A stretch of 64,000 nucleotides of DNA. Origin: Falsiroseomonas sp051433195 (GTDB taxonomy: Bacteria; Pseudomonadota; Alphaproteobacteria; Acetobacterales; Acetobacteraceae). Below, in pieces: positions 25,388 through 34,075 of this stretch. Each line of letters begins with the position of its first letter. Position 1 is the stretch's first letter. The stretch is taken from the NCBI RefSeq assembly GCF_051433195.1, contig NZ_JBHMFT010000002.1, forward strand, positions 369,918 to 433,917, read 5' to 3'. The position numbers and the translations under genes are program-made. The notes below the pieces were generated by a model that made no database searches, was not told the DNA's origin, and saw only the letters and a program-made list of their open reading frames with translations.

Positions 25388-25405
25388 GCGCCCCCTACGA
25401 AGGCT

Positions 25406-26275
25406 TCAGGCCGCGACCTTCGGCAGGATGCGCCAAGTCTCGGCCGCCCAGTCGAAGTACAGCGTGCGCGCCTTCTGCGCCAAGGGCCCGGGCTGCATGT
25501 CGCGGCCCTGCCAGTTGGAGCAGGGCAGAACCTTGCCGTAGTTGCCGGTCGAGAAGATCTCGTCCGCCGTGTCCAGCTCCTCCGGCTTCACGGCGCGTTC
25601 CTCCACCGTCACGCCGGCCTCGCGCAGCAGGGTGATGACGCGGTGGCGGGTGATGCCGGCCAGGAAGGTGCCGTTCTGTGCCGGGGTCACCACGCGGCCG
25701 TCCTTGGCGAACATCAGGTTGGCGTGGGCGAATTCCGCGACATTGCCGATCGGGTCGCACACCACCGCCGCCTCGAAGCCTTTTTCATTCGCGAAGGATG
25801 CGGCGCGGGAGCCGTTGGGATACAGCGCGGCCGCCTTGGCATCGGTCGGCGCCTGGTCCGGCGCCGGGCGGCGCTGTGGCGCGAGGCAGGCCGAGAATCC
25901 CTTGTAGGGCGGCAGCGGCGCGTCATAGATCGCGAGGATGAAATCCGTGCTGTCCGGGTCCGGCCGCGCCGCGCCCAGGCCGCGGCGGACGAAGAACATC
26001 GGGCGGATATACAGCTCCGCCTCCGGCCCCATGCGGCGGATGCCTTCCCGGCACAGCTCCTCGATCTCGGCCGGCGTGCGGGTCGGCTTCATCAGCATGT
26101 TGCGGGCGGATTGCACGGCCCGCGCGCAGTGCAGGTCGAGGTCCGGCGCGATGCCCTGGAAGGAACGGCCGCCGTCGAAGATCACGCTGCCGAGCCAGAA
26201 GCAGTGGTCCATCGGCCCGATGATCTTCGGCTCCTCGGTCGACCAGGTGCCGGCATACCAGTAGACGCCCGCCAT
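25406..26275 (-). CDS. Branched-chain-amino-acid-aminotransferase-like PLP enzyme (fold type IV)
   Basis: A 289-residue aminotransferase of class IV. The expected PLP-lysine lies in DAKAAALYPNGSRA, matching the family AK-x-Y-x-NS-like segment. The PLP phosphate and strand motifs GNVAEFAHANLMFAKDGRVVTP and NGTFLAGITRHRVI are clear. The N-terminus (WSTEEPKIIGPMDHCFWLGS) departs from housekeeping IlvE, so a specialised amino donor or substrate is likely. The ATG at 26275 starts the fold. It is divergent from the UxaA pair, with about 110 bp between them. Confidence 0.87.
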   Translation of the reverse strand: MAGVYWYAGTWSTEEPKIIGPMDHCFWLGSVIFDGGRSFQGIAPDLDLHCARAVQSARNMLMKPTRTPAEIEELCREGIRRMGPEAELYIRPMFFVRRGLGAARPDPDSTDFILAIYDAPLPPYKGFSACLAPQRRPAPDQAPTDAKAAALYPNGSRAASFANEKGFEAAVVCDPIGNVAEFAHANLMFAKDGRVVTPAQNGTFLAGITRHRVITLLREAGVTVEERAVKPEELDTADEIFSTGNYGKVLPCSNWQGRDMQPGPLAQKARTLYFDWAAETWRILPKVAA

Positions 26276-26386
26276 GATGGCTGTCCCTTTTCGTGTGGCG
26301 GCAGCAATGCCACGTCCGGGGGCATGGTTGAAGGGGGCGCCGCGCGCGCCTAGGCTGCCGCCGGTTAGCGAATTCCGGGGGGACCG

Positions 26387-26671
26387 ATGCAAATCCATTT
26401 CGTCGTCCATGACGAGGGCGACAGCGTGGGCGTGGTGGTGGTGGAAGGCCTGAAGGCCGGCACCAGGCTGAATGGCTGGATCATGGACCAGGACAAGATG
26501 ATGGAGTTCGACTCGAAGTCGGACATCCCGATCGGCCACAAGCTGGCGATCCGCCCCATCGCCAAGGGCGACACCATCATGAAGTACGGCACGGATATCG
26601 GCCGCGCGGTCGCCGATATCGGTGCCGGCGAGCATCTGCACGTGCACAACGTCAAGACGAAGCGCTGGTAA
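26387..26671 (+). CDS. UxaA-type dehydratase small subunit (SAF domain)
   Basis: A 94-residue SAF-domain protein equivalent to the N-terminal domain of altronate dehydratase (UxaA). The HKLAIRPIAKGDTIMKYG segment and the closing GEHLHVHNVKT match the UxaA/GarD N-terminal family. In many bacteria the small and large parts are separate, as here. Alternatives with the same split are (2R)-sulfolactate sulfo-lyase (SuyAB) and other sugar-acid dehydratases. The large subunit starts 13 bp downstream. Confidence 0.86.
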   Translation: MQIHFVVHDEGDSVGVVVVEGLKAGTRLNGWIMDQDKMMEFDSKSDIPIGHKLAIRPIAKGDTIMKYGTDIGRAVADIGAGEHLHVHNVKTKRW

Positions 26672-26684
26672 GGGAACGCGACCG

Positions 26685-27860
26685 ATGGGCCTGAACCTGA
26701 GAGATGCCAGCTTCGAAGGCTGGCGGCGCGAGAACGGCCGCATGGGCGTGCGCAACCACGTCATCATCCTGCCGGTGGACGACCTGTCCAACGCCGCGGC
26801 GGAAGCCGTCGCCAACAACATCAAGGGCGCGCTGGCCATTCCGCACGCCTATGGCCGCCTGCAATTCGGCGCCGACCTCGACCTGCATTTTCGCACATTG
26901 ATCGGCACCGGCACCAACCCGAACGTCGCCGGCGTCATCGTCATCGGCATCGAGCCGGGCTGGACCGGCAAGATCGTGGAGGGCATCGCCAGGTCCGGCA
27001 AGCCGGTCGAGGGTTTCGCCATCGAGCAGAATGGCGACATCAACACCATTGCCAGCGCCTCCCGCGCCGCCTACCGGCTGGTGAAGCACGCCTCGAAGCT
27101 GAAGAAGTCCAAGGCGCCGCTGGTGGAGCTGTGGGTCTCGACCAAGTGCGGCGAAAGCGACACCACCTCCGGCCTCGCCTCCTGCCCCACCGTCGGCAAT
27201 TCCTATGACAAGCTTTGGGCCAACGGAAATACACTCGTTTTCGGCGAGACCACCGAACTGACCGGCGGCGAACACCTGGTGCTCGCTCGCTGCAAGACGC
27301 CCGAAATCGGGAAACAGTTCCAGGCGATGTTCGACCGCTACCAGCGCGTGGTGGAGGTGAACAAGACCAGCGACCTGTCGGACAGCCAGCCCACCAAGGG
27401 CAACATCGAGGGGGGGCTTACCACCATCGAGGAAAAGGCGCTCGGCAACATCACCAAGATCGGCAAGAAGTGCACGGTCGACGGCGTGCTGGACAAGGCC
27501 GAGGTGCCGACCCATTCGGGCCTGTGGTTCATGGACAGCTCCTCCGCCGCGGCGGAGATGGTGACGCTGTGCGCCGCCTCCGGCTTCGCGGTGCACACCT
27601 TCCCGACCGGCCAGGGCAACGTCATCGGCAACCCGATCCTGCCGGTCATCAAGCTGACGGCGAACCCGCGCACCCAGCGCACCATGTCCGAGCACATCGA
27701 CGTCGACGTGACCGGCCTGCTGCAGAAGCAGATGAACATGGACGAGGCCGGCGAGGCGCTGCTGGATTGCATCCTGCGCACCGCGGACGGCGAACTCACG
27801 GCGGCCGAACTGCTCGGCCACCGTGAGTTCAGCCTGACGCGGCTTTACGAAAGCGCCTGA
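26685..27860 (+). CDS. UxaA-family dehydratase large subunit
   Basis: A 391-residue catalytic subunit of the altronate/galactarate dehydratase family, which removes water from sugar acids using Fe2+. Visible landmarks are WRRENGRMGVRNHVIILPV, STKCGESDTTSGLASCPTVG (metal-site Cys and the conserved GxSD-like loop), FMDSSSAAAEMVTLCAASG and TGQGNVIGNPILPVIKLTANP. ATG 26685 follows the small-subunit stop by 13 bp. The last 16 bp overlap the convergent AI-2E-family gene. Altronate, other hexonates or sulfolactate are possible substrates; no kinase or aldolase neighbour decides this. Confidence 0.86.
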   Translation: MGLNLRDASFEGWRRENGRMGVRNHVIILPVDDLSNAAAEAVANNIKGALAIPHAYGRLQFGADLDLHFRTLIGTGTNPNVAGVIVIGIEPGWTGKIVEGIARSGKPVEGFAIEQNGDINTIASASRAAYRLVKHASKLKKSKAPLVELWVSTKCGESDTTSGLASCPTVGNSYDKLWANGNTLVFGETTELTGGEHLVLARCKTPEIGKQFQAMFDRYQRVVEVNKTSDLSDSQPTKGNIEGGLTTIEEKALGNITKIGKKCTVDGVLDKAEVPTHSGLWFMDSSSAAAEMVTLCAASGFAVHTFPTGQGNVIGNPILPVIKLTANPRTQRTMSEHIDVDVTGLLQKQMNMDEAGEALLDCILRTADGELTAAELLGHREFSLTRLYESA

Positions 27861-29758
27861 CCGGGCGCCGGCACCCCTTGCTGGGTGCCGGCCTCTGCCG
27901 GAAGCAGCCGCAGCGCGGTGCGCGCCGCGCCGCCCACTTCCAGCTCCACCGCGGCGGCGCCTTCGGCCCGCAGCGCCTCCGTCAGGCGGTTTTCCGGCGC
28001 GCCGATCACCAGCGCGGCCGTCACCGAATCCGGGAAGCGGCGCTTGAGCCGGCGCAGCAGGTAGCGCGCGGCGGCCGCCGAGGCGCCGCCCTCCACCGTG
28101 CACAGCCAGGCCTGGCGCACGCCGGAGGGCTCGAAGCCGGTCAGGTCGCCGCCGCGCAGCAGCTCGGCCGGCGCCGCCACGGCGCCGAAGCCGCGCTTGC
28201 GCAGCACCTGCGCCAGCATCGCCGCCACGGCCTCGTCGAAGGGACCGCGACCAGCCAGGCAGATCACCGCGCCGGGCTGGGCCAGTGCCTCGGGTGCGGG
28301 CGGCGGATCGGGCGGCGGAGGCGGCGGTGCGTCGTCGCCATCCGGCTCGGCCAGGGGCTTCTGCGGCGCCTGGTCGTCCTCGACCTCCTCCTCCAGATCC
28401 TCGACCAGCGAGGCGACGCGGGCCCGCACCGCCACCAGACGTTCCTCGGCGAAGCTGCCGCGCAGCGCATCGGCCTGCGCCAGGGCCAGGGCCGGCAGCG
28501 CCACCTCGTCGTAGTAGGCGGACAGGCGGTGGTCGCGCAGCATCGTCTCCGCCTGCTCGCCCAGCGCATCGGCATCGCCGGCCAAAGCGCGCTGGTAGAA
28601 GGTTTCGGGCGGGTCGAGCGGTGGTCGGTCGCCGAGGGCCACCTCCAGGAACTCGAACCGCTCCACATGCCGCCCGAGCACCACAAGGCACACGGTCAGC
28701 GGCACCGCCAGGATCAGGCCGATCGGGCCCCACAGCCAGGTCCAGAAGGTGGCGGCGGCGATCACGGCGATGGGCGACAGGCCGGTGGAATGGCCGAAGA
28801 CCAGCGGCTCGAAAACCTGGCCCATCAGGCCCTCGCCGATGGCGAACAGGATCAGCACCAGCAGCGGCATGGTCCAGCCCGGCTCCACCGCCAGCGCCAG
28901 CAGCAGCGGGAAGGCGACGGCGACGATGGTGCCGACGAAAGGCACGAAGCGCATCAGCCCGGCCAGGATGCCCCACAGCACCGGCTGCGGCACGCCGATC
29001 AGCAGCAGCGCCAGGGTGATGACCACGCCATAGGCGGCGTTCATCGCGGTCTGCGCCAGGAAGAAGCGGGACAGGCGATAGGCCGCATCGTCCATCGCCG
29101 CCATGGTGCGGTGCAGGTCGTCGGCGCCGACCAGGCGGATCACGCGGTCGCGCAGATCCTCCCGGTACAGCAGCACGAAGACCACCAGCACGACGACGAT
29201 GCCGAAGGTGGCCAGCGGCAGCAGCAGCGGCTCGATGATGTTCTGCAGCAGCTCGAACGGCCGCGGCGCGGGGGCCTGCACCTCGACCAGCAGCGGCGGC
29301 ACGGCATTGGCGGCCGCCGGTTCCGGCCGCTGTGCCGCGGCCTGCTCGGCCCCATCGGCCAGGCCGCGCAGCATCTCCTGCGCCCGTTCCAGCATGCCGC
29401 CGCTGGCGTTGACCGAGGCCAGCTTGCGGTTGAGCTCCCATTGGTAGATCGGGATGTCGGTGGCCAGTTCGCTGAGCTGGCGCCCCATCACCAGCCCCAG
29501 CATGCCGATGACGGCGACCGCCGCCAGCACCGCCGCCAGCACGCCGACGACGCGCGGGATGCCGATGCGGCGCAGCGCGCGGGCGATCGGCGCCAGCACG
29601 AAGGACAGCAGGACGGCCAGCGCCAGCGGCACCAGCAATTCGCGCGCGAAGTACAGCACGGCGACCACCACCAGCGCGGCCTGCGCAATGGCGCCGCCAT
29701 CCTTGGGGACGCCAGCCGGGCGGACGCGCCGGTCCGCGATGGGCGGTAGCTTGGGCAT
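27845..29758 (-). CDS. AI-2E/PerM-family permease with an added cytosolic C-terminal domain
   Basis: A 637-residue inner-membrane protein. Residues 25-400 form the AI-2E/PerM permease with about eight helices, including the typical LRFVPFVGTIVAVAFPLLLAL and LVFGHSTGLSPIAVIAAATFWTWLWG. The family usually ends around 350-400 residues. Here a further 230 residues follow: a helical stretch, an acidic then proline-rich linker (EEEVEDDQAPQ, later a run of prolines), and an alpha/beta domain beginning AVICLAGRGPFDEAVAAMLAQVL. That domain resembles Rossmann or B12-binding-like folds, but I cannot name it. The ATG at 29758 gives a normal N-terminus. Function is unknown; members transport small metabolites or ions. 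Confidence 0.85.
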   Translation of the reverse strand: MPKLPPIADRRVRPAGVPKDGGAIAQAALVVVAVLYFARELLVPLALAVLLSFVLAPIARALRRIGIPRVVGVLAAVLAAVAVIGMLGLVMGRQLSELATDIPIYQWELNRKLASVNASGGMLERAQEMLRGLADGAEQAAAQRPEPAAANAVPPLLVEVQAPAPRPFELLQNIIEPLLLPLATFGIVVVLVVFVLLYREDLRDRVIRLVGADDLHRTMAAMDDAAYRLSRFFLAQTAMNAAYGVVITLALLLIGVPQPVLWGILAGLMRFVPFVGTIVAVAFPLLLALAVEPGWTMPLLVLILFAIGEGLMGQVFEPLVFGHSTGLSPIAVIAAATFWTWLWGPIGLILAVPLTVCLVVLGRHVERFEFLEVALGDRPPLDPPETFYQRALAGDADALGEQAETMLRDHRLSAYYDEVALPALALAQADALRGSFAEERLVAVRARVASLVEDLEEEVEDDQAPQKPLAEPDGDDAPPPPPPDPPPAPEALAQPGAVICLAGRGPFDEAVAAMLAQVLRKRGFGAVAAPAELLRGGDLTGFEPSGVRQAWLCTVEGGASAAAARYLLRRLKRRFPDSVTAALVIGAPENRLTEALRAEGAAAVELEVGGAARTALRLLPAEAGTQQGVPAPGQALS

Positions 29759-29940
29759 TGAAGTTCGGATCCTTGGGTCGCGCGGGGCAGCTGTGCTGGA
29801 ACCGGAACGCCGCCGCACCGGTCCGGGTTCACGCATGGCAGCCCGGTGCCGACGTTTCTTCACGTATTTTCATCCGGGCCGGCGGGTTTCTGCCGGCGAT
29901 GGGGAGGACAAGGACCGCGCACGGTGCCAGATGCCAGGGC

Positions 29941-30852
29941 ATGCAAGCCTCAGCGCCCCCCGTCGAGCATCCGGCTCCACCCGCCTATGCCGCCGGAGCG
30001 CCGGTGCCGTGGTGGCTGAAGCTCGGGGTGAAGCTGGTGCTCGGGGCGCTGCCGGTGCCGGCGGGCGCCTGGCGCGCGCTCGGGCTGCGCCGGCATTCCT
30101 TCTTCGCCGCCGATCCGGCGCGGCTGGTGGCGCCACTGGCCGGCCGCGCCCAGCGTTTCGCCGAACTGGCCGGCCGGCCCCCGCGCGGGGTGCTGGAGGT
30201 CGGGCCGGGGGCGATGGTGCTGCGCGCGCCGGTGGCGGCGGCGCTGGGCTTCGGGCCGGTGTGGTACCTGGATGTCGAGGATTCCGCGCCGCGCGACCTG
30301 GCGCCGTATCGTGCCGCGGCCGAGGCGGCGCGGGCGGCGGGGCTGGTGCCGCCCGACCTGTCCGGCTGCGCCAGCCGGGCCGAAATCCTGGCAGCCTGCG
30401 GCGCCCGCCTGCTGGTCGGCGAGACGGGGGCGCTGGCCGCGGTGCCGGACGCCTCGGTGGACCTGGTCTTCTCGGAAGTGGCGCTGGAGCATGTGCGCCG
30501 CGACGACCTGGCGCCGCTGCTGGGCGCACTGCGGCGCGTCACGGCGCCGGGCGGGCTGGGCCAGCACGCGGTGGATTTCCACGACCACCTGGGCGGCCGG
30601 CTTCGCCACCTGGCCTTCACGCCGGAGTTCTGGGAGGGGAGGGCGGTGGCGCGCGCCGGGCTGTACTGCAACCGGCTCGGCCTGTCGCAGATGCTGGCGG
30701 CCTTTGCCGCCGCAGGTTTCAGGGCCGAGGCGGACAGCCAGCTGGTCTGGCGCCTGCCGCCGCTGCCCAAGGGCGGCGCGCATCCCGCGCTCGGCCGCGC
30801 GCCGGAGGATGACCGCATCTGCCACGCGACGATCGAGACCCGGGCGGGCTGA
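29941..30852 (+). CDS. SAM-dependent methyltransferase-like protein
   Basis: A 303-residue protein with a class I methyltransferase core: motif I GVLEVGPGAMVLRAPVA near residue 80 and the post-I/II segment DASVDLVFSEVALEHVRRDDL, then an RVTAPGGLGQHAVDFHDH strand. The region before the core (PVPWWLKLGVKLVLGALPVP) is hydrophobic and may associate with membrane. It resembles methyltransferases in glycan or surface-modification loci. ATG 29941 is reported; the frame stays open upstream to 29758 but that part is arginine-rich and unlike a protein start. It is divergent from the AI-2E gene. Confidence 0.75.
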   Translation: MQASAPPVEHPAPPAYAAGAPVPWWLKLGVKLVLGALPVPAGAWRALGLRRHSFFAADPARLVAPLAGRAQRFAELAGRPPRGVLEVGPGAMVLRAPVAAALGFGPVWYLDVEDSAPRDLAPYRAAAEAARAAGLVPPDLSGCASRAEILAACGARLLVGETGALAAVPDASVDLVFSEVALEHVRRDDLAPLLGALRRVTAPGGLGQHAVDFHDHLGGRLRHLAFTPEFWEGRAVARAGLYCNRLGLSQMLAAFAAAGFRAEADSQLVWRLPPLPKGGAHPALGRAPEDDRICHATIETRAG

Positions 30853-30877
30853 TCACCCGCCCCGGCCCCGCGGCGCC

Positions 30878-31594
30878 TCAGGGGCGCGTCGTGGCGGCCC
30901 GCGCGGCCTTGCCGGGCGCTGTCCCGTCGGCACCAACCGCGCCACAAGCCTCGGCGGCAACGCCAGGTGCCGCACGCTCCGGCGTCGTGCCCATGCCCCC
31001 GACCAGGGCGGCCAGCGCGCGGCACAGCAAGGCGATGCGCGACGGCGCCTGTTCCTGCGCCGGCAGGGGATGTCCGAGCGCGAAGACCGGCGGGCCGCCG
31101 CCCAGCGCAACCGCGGCGACGTAGCGCGGCCGGTCCGGGTCCGGCAGGCCGGCCTCCGGCCGGTGGAGCACGTCCAGTACCGCCGCGCCGCCAGTGCCGT
31201 AGCCGATGGCCACCACCAGCCCGGCGCCCAGCGTCTGCGCCATGGCCTCCAGCGCGCCGCGCGCACTTTCCACAGCGCTGGCATGCTCGCCATGCGATGC
31301 GTCGCAGCGCAGCGGCACGAGTTCGAGCACCGCCGCGTGTTCGGACAGCAGTGCCGACACCAGCAGGTCGTACGCCGCATCGCGCAGCGGTCGCATCGTC
31401 AGCAGGACAATGGCGCCATCGCCCACCTGCCAGGATGGCGGCAGGTTGAGCAGCATGCCCGTGCGGCAATCCGGGCTGGCCGCCGATGTCACCTCGAGAT
31501 GGTGGAAGGTGGTGTACTCATCGGCGAGGACCGGCGCCGCGGCGAGGCCGGCGGCGAAGGCCAGGGCCAAGGCGGAAAGACGAGATGGCGTCAT
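30878..31594 (-). CDS. Exported alpha/beta-hydrolase-like protein lacking the nucleophile
   Basis: A 238-residue protein with a signal peptide (SRLSALALAFAAGLAAAPVLA). The remainder resembles the N-terminal half of a dienelactone-hydrolase-type fold. The strand-turn-helix around residue 150 reads VVAIGYGTGGAAVLDV, where true dienelactone hydrolases have GYCxGG; the nucleophilic Cys is Gly here. The usual Asp and His segments cannot be found, and the C-terminus is low-complexity A/P/R-rich. AGGAGG precedes ATG 31594. It lies 140 bp downstream of a related gene on the same strand. The hydrolase relation rests on visual comparison. Confidence 0.6.
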   Translation of the reverse strand: MTPSRLSALALAFAAGLAAAPVLADEYTTFHHLEVTSAASPDCRTGMLLNLPPSWQVGDGAIVLLTMRPLRDAAYDLLVSALLSEHAAVLELVPLRCDASHGEHASAVESARGALEAMAQTLGAGLVVAIGYGTGGAAVLDVLHRPEAGLPDPDRPRYVAAVALGGGPPVFALGHPLPAQEQAPSRIALLCRALAALVGGMGTTPERAAPGVAAEACGAVGADGTAPGKAARAATTRP

Positions 31595-31734
31595 GGGCTT
31601 CCTCCTGTCACGGCGCGGGCGCCAAGGGTCGGCAGACCCTCGATCGGCTGCAGGAAGGCTGAGGCACGGAGCGGGCAGGGACCCGGGGCTGTCGAGGCCG
31701 CCTCGGCCCGACCGGATTCTAGCAGCGTTGGATT

Positions 31735-32595
31735 TCACGGCCGTTGCACCGCCAGGGTCGCGGCGAAGAAGCTCGCGGCATGGGCCGAGGACAGTTCCGC
31801 GGCCTCGTGCCAGTAGCCGACGGATACCAGGAAGCCGGGCCTGCCGGGCCAGGGCAGCTTCAGGGCTTCATGCGGGCCGAGAGGCGGCAGGTCCCAGGCA
31901 TATCCGGCACCCTCGTACTGCCGGCGGCGCACCGGCGCCGTGCGGGCGAGGTGGGCCGTGGCGCCGATGCAGTCGGCGGGCGGATTGGTCGGATCCGCAT
32001 CGCCGTGCAGCAGCAGGATCGGCATAAGCAGCCGCGCGCTGGTGGCAGCCAGGCTCGCGGCGAGATCGCCGCAGCCGGGATAGAGCAGCGCCAGGGCCGC
32101 AACGCGCTGGCCGTGGGTGGAACTCGCGGCGACCAGGGCTGCAACCCGGCCGGCGGAACCGAAGGCGAGGAGGCCGACCGCCGCGTCGGCGAAGTGCGGA
32201 TCCTCGGCGAGAAGGTCGATGATCGTGGTCAGGCGATCGATTGCGGCAGCCGTTTCGTCGAGCGCCACCGCGGGCGAGGCCCCGTCCGCGGAGATCGACT
32301 GCATCTCCACGTGCAGCACCGGGATTCCGGCCGCGGTGATCTGATCGCCGTAGCGCCAGCCGCGATGATCGATGCCGGAGGAGTCATGGATCGCGATGAC
32401 CACCGCCGGCGGCGCTGCCGGCGCAGCACGATCGGACGACCACAGGATTCCCACGGCGCCCACATTGATCTTCGTGCCGGCCGAAGCACGCCCGGCGCTG
32501 ACAAGTGTGCAGCCGAGAGCGACGCCGATCATCAGGCAAAGGGCAACCCGGGCGCCATCCCGGCAGCGCGGCGGGACCTTGCGCCGAGGCGTCAT
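31735..32595 (-). CDS. Exported dienelactone-hydrolase-like protein with degenerate triad
   Basis: A 286-residue protein with an N-terminal hydrophobic segment (RVALCLMIGVALGCTL), probably a signal peptide or anchor. It follows the dienelactone hydrolase plan: VVIAIHDSSGIDHRG (first loop), AVGLLAFGSAGRVAAL (nucleophile elbow), ILLLHGDADPTNPP (acid) and QYEGAGYAWDLPP (His region). At the elbow the expected Cys is Gly, and the expected His of GAGH is Tyr, so only the Asp remains. A Ser next to the elbow Gly could be an alternative nucleophile. Its ATG overlaps the stop of the upstream small gene as ATGA. Confidence 0.68.
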   Translation of the reverse strand: MTPRRKVPPRCRDGARVALCLMIGVALGCTLVSAGRASAGTKINVGAVGILWSSDRAAPAAPPAVVIAIHDSSGIDHRGWRYGDQITAAGIPVLHVEMQSISADGASPAVALDETAAAIDRLTTIIDLLAEDPHFADAAVGLLAFGSAGRVAALVAASSTHGQRVAALALLYPGCGDLAASLAATSARLLMPILLLHGDADPTNPPADCIGATAHLARTAPVRRRQYEGAGYAWDLPPLGPHEALKLPWPGRPGFLVSVGYWHEAAELSSAHAASFFAATLAVQRP

Positions 32596-32891
32596 GAATC
32601 GAGCCGCATCGTATGGACGGCCCCGGCAGGAGGACCGTGAATGCGTCGCCAGAGGACGGACGCCAGCGTCACGACGACGTTCCACGCCCGGGCGAGCGTC
32701 ACGCGGAGGAGGGTGCCGCCATAGGCACGGGCGGCGGCCTCGACATCGATGGGGTCGGCATGCCGGACCGCGGCGCAGACGCGCATCCGTGCCGCCTCGA
32801 CCACCTCTGCGCGATGGGCTGCATGCAGCGGGTCATCACTGTGGAGGCCTTTCGTTACCTTGACGGAAAAAATCTTCTCGGCTGCGCGCAT
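32592..32891 (-). CDS. Small hypothetical protein coupled to the hydrolase-like gene
   Basis: A 99-residue protein that I do not recognise. It has a charged N-terminal half (RAAEKIFSVKVTKGLHSDD), an A/R-rich middle and one hydrophobic stretch near residue 75 (RAWNVVVTLASVLW) that may be a weak membrane helix. ATG 32891 was chosen because GGAG lies at the right distance; a TTG further upstream is less likely. Its stop and the next gene's start overlap by four bases (ATGA), which supports real, coupled translation. Confidence 0.55.
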   Translation of the reverse strand: MRAAEKIFSVKVTKGLHSDDPLHAAHRAEVVEAARMRVCAAVRHADPIDVEAAARAYGGTLLRVTLARAWNVVVTLASVLWRRIHGPPAGAVHTMRLDS

Positions 32892-33073
32892 GACGACATG
32901 CTCCAAAGCTCGAAGCAGGTTCCCACACCAAAATGTCCTGCGGTTGGGCTATCGTCGGCAGCCGCGTGCATTCCTGCCGGATCTGTCCGGGCGCTGCGCT
33001 TTCTGTCGGTTTCCTCGCAACCGAATGGTCATGGCCAGCTCAGGCGGAACACGCGGCTCGAAAGGGGCGACCC

Positions 33074-33985
33074 ATGGTAGTCACCTGGCTCTGGCTCGAC
33101 ACCGGGCGGCTGGCGCATCTCGACATCTTCCGCGCCAGCAGTTCGGCGGAACTCGACGGCGGATTGGGCACAAGCGTACGTCTCCCGCCGTCGAGCCCTG
33201 TCCATCGCCACACGCTGCGGGACCGTGCGCTGTGGCGCACGCAGTTCGAGGCCCTGGTCTCCGGCATGGCGACCCGTGGGGCCGGCGCCATCCTGGCGAG
33301 CCATGGGGATAGTCGCTTCGCGACCGGCGTCTCGATCGGCGGCGAGCGGGGCGATTCCCATTGCTGCACGACGCTGCTGCACGGCCACCTGGCGCTGGAC
33401 GGCATGGGCAGTCCCGTGACGGGCACGGTGGCGAAGGGTCTGGTCCTCCGCCCCGACGCACGGGTCCGGCCCATGACCAGCGATGCCTGCGCGCGCACCA
33501 ACGTCTTCATCAGGGCTTCGGATGCGGGACTTCGAGCGGCTGGAAGGCAACGCCGTCGCACTGGCCTCCGTCACCGACCCGCTGGTGGCGCTGGTCCTGC
33601 AGGCCGTGCCGCACAACTAGACGGATCAGCTGCAGAGAGGCCCTCCAGTACGACACCGGCCCATGTCCGGCGTGCGGAGGATTTCATGCCCGCGCCGTGC
33701 ACGAAGCCGCTCCGCATCGCCGAGGTCGCCGCCGCAGCCGGATGCAGCGTCCGGACGCCGGAGATCGTGTTCCGGCAGTTCCGCGGCACGACGCCGCTGG
33801 CGGCGCTGCACATGCTGCGGCCGGAGCAGGCGCGTGCCGCATTGAAGCGCGGTGCGGCAGGTGCCTCCACCGGGATTGTCACGGCCCGGTACGGCTTCAC
33901 CAACCCGTCGCGATTCAGCGCCGCCTTCCGCCGACGCTTCGGCGAGACGCCATCCGAGACCGCCCGGTCCGCGGCGCGATCCTGA
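33074..33985 (+). pseudogene. Decayed AraC-family transcriptional regulator
   Basis: Three pieces of one AraC regulator lie in two reading frames. The N-terminal ligand-binding part begins at ATG 33074 (MVVTWLWLDTGRLAHLD) and runs in one frame to about 33515. The next piece (FERLEGNAVALASVTDPL) is in another frame and ends at a TAG at 33618-33620. The C-terminal double helix-turn-helix then returns in the first frame from about 33650 (VRRAEDFMP, PLRIAEVAAAAGCSVRT, ARYGFTNPSRFSAAFRRRFG) to a stop at 33985. About 80 residues expected between the first two pieces seem missing. The DNA-binding part still looks intact, so a residual product cannot be ruled out. Confidence 0.78.
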
Positions 33986-34075
33986 AGCCGGGGTCGCCCA
34001 TCGGCAGATTTCCGTGGATGGCGCCGCGCGCGGCTGCCACTCTCGGCGGAACAGGACGCTGCCATGGGAGGCTTC

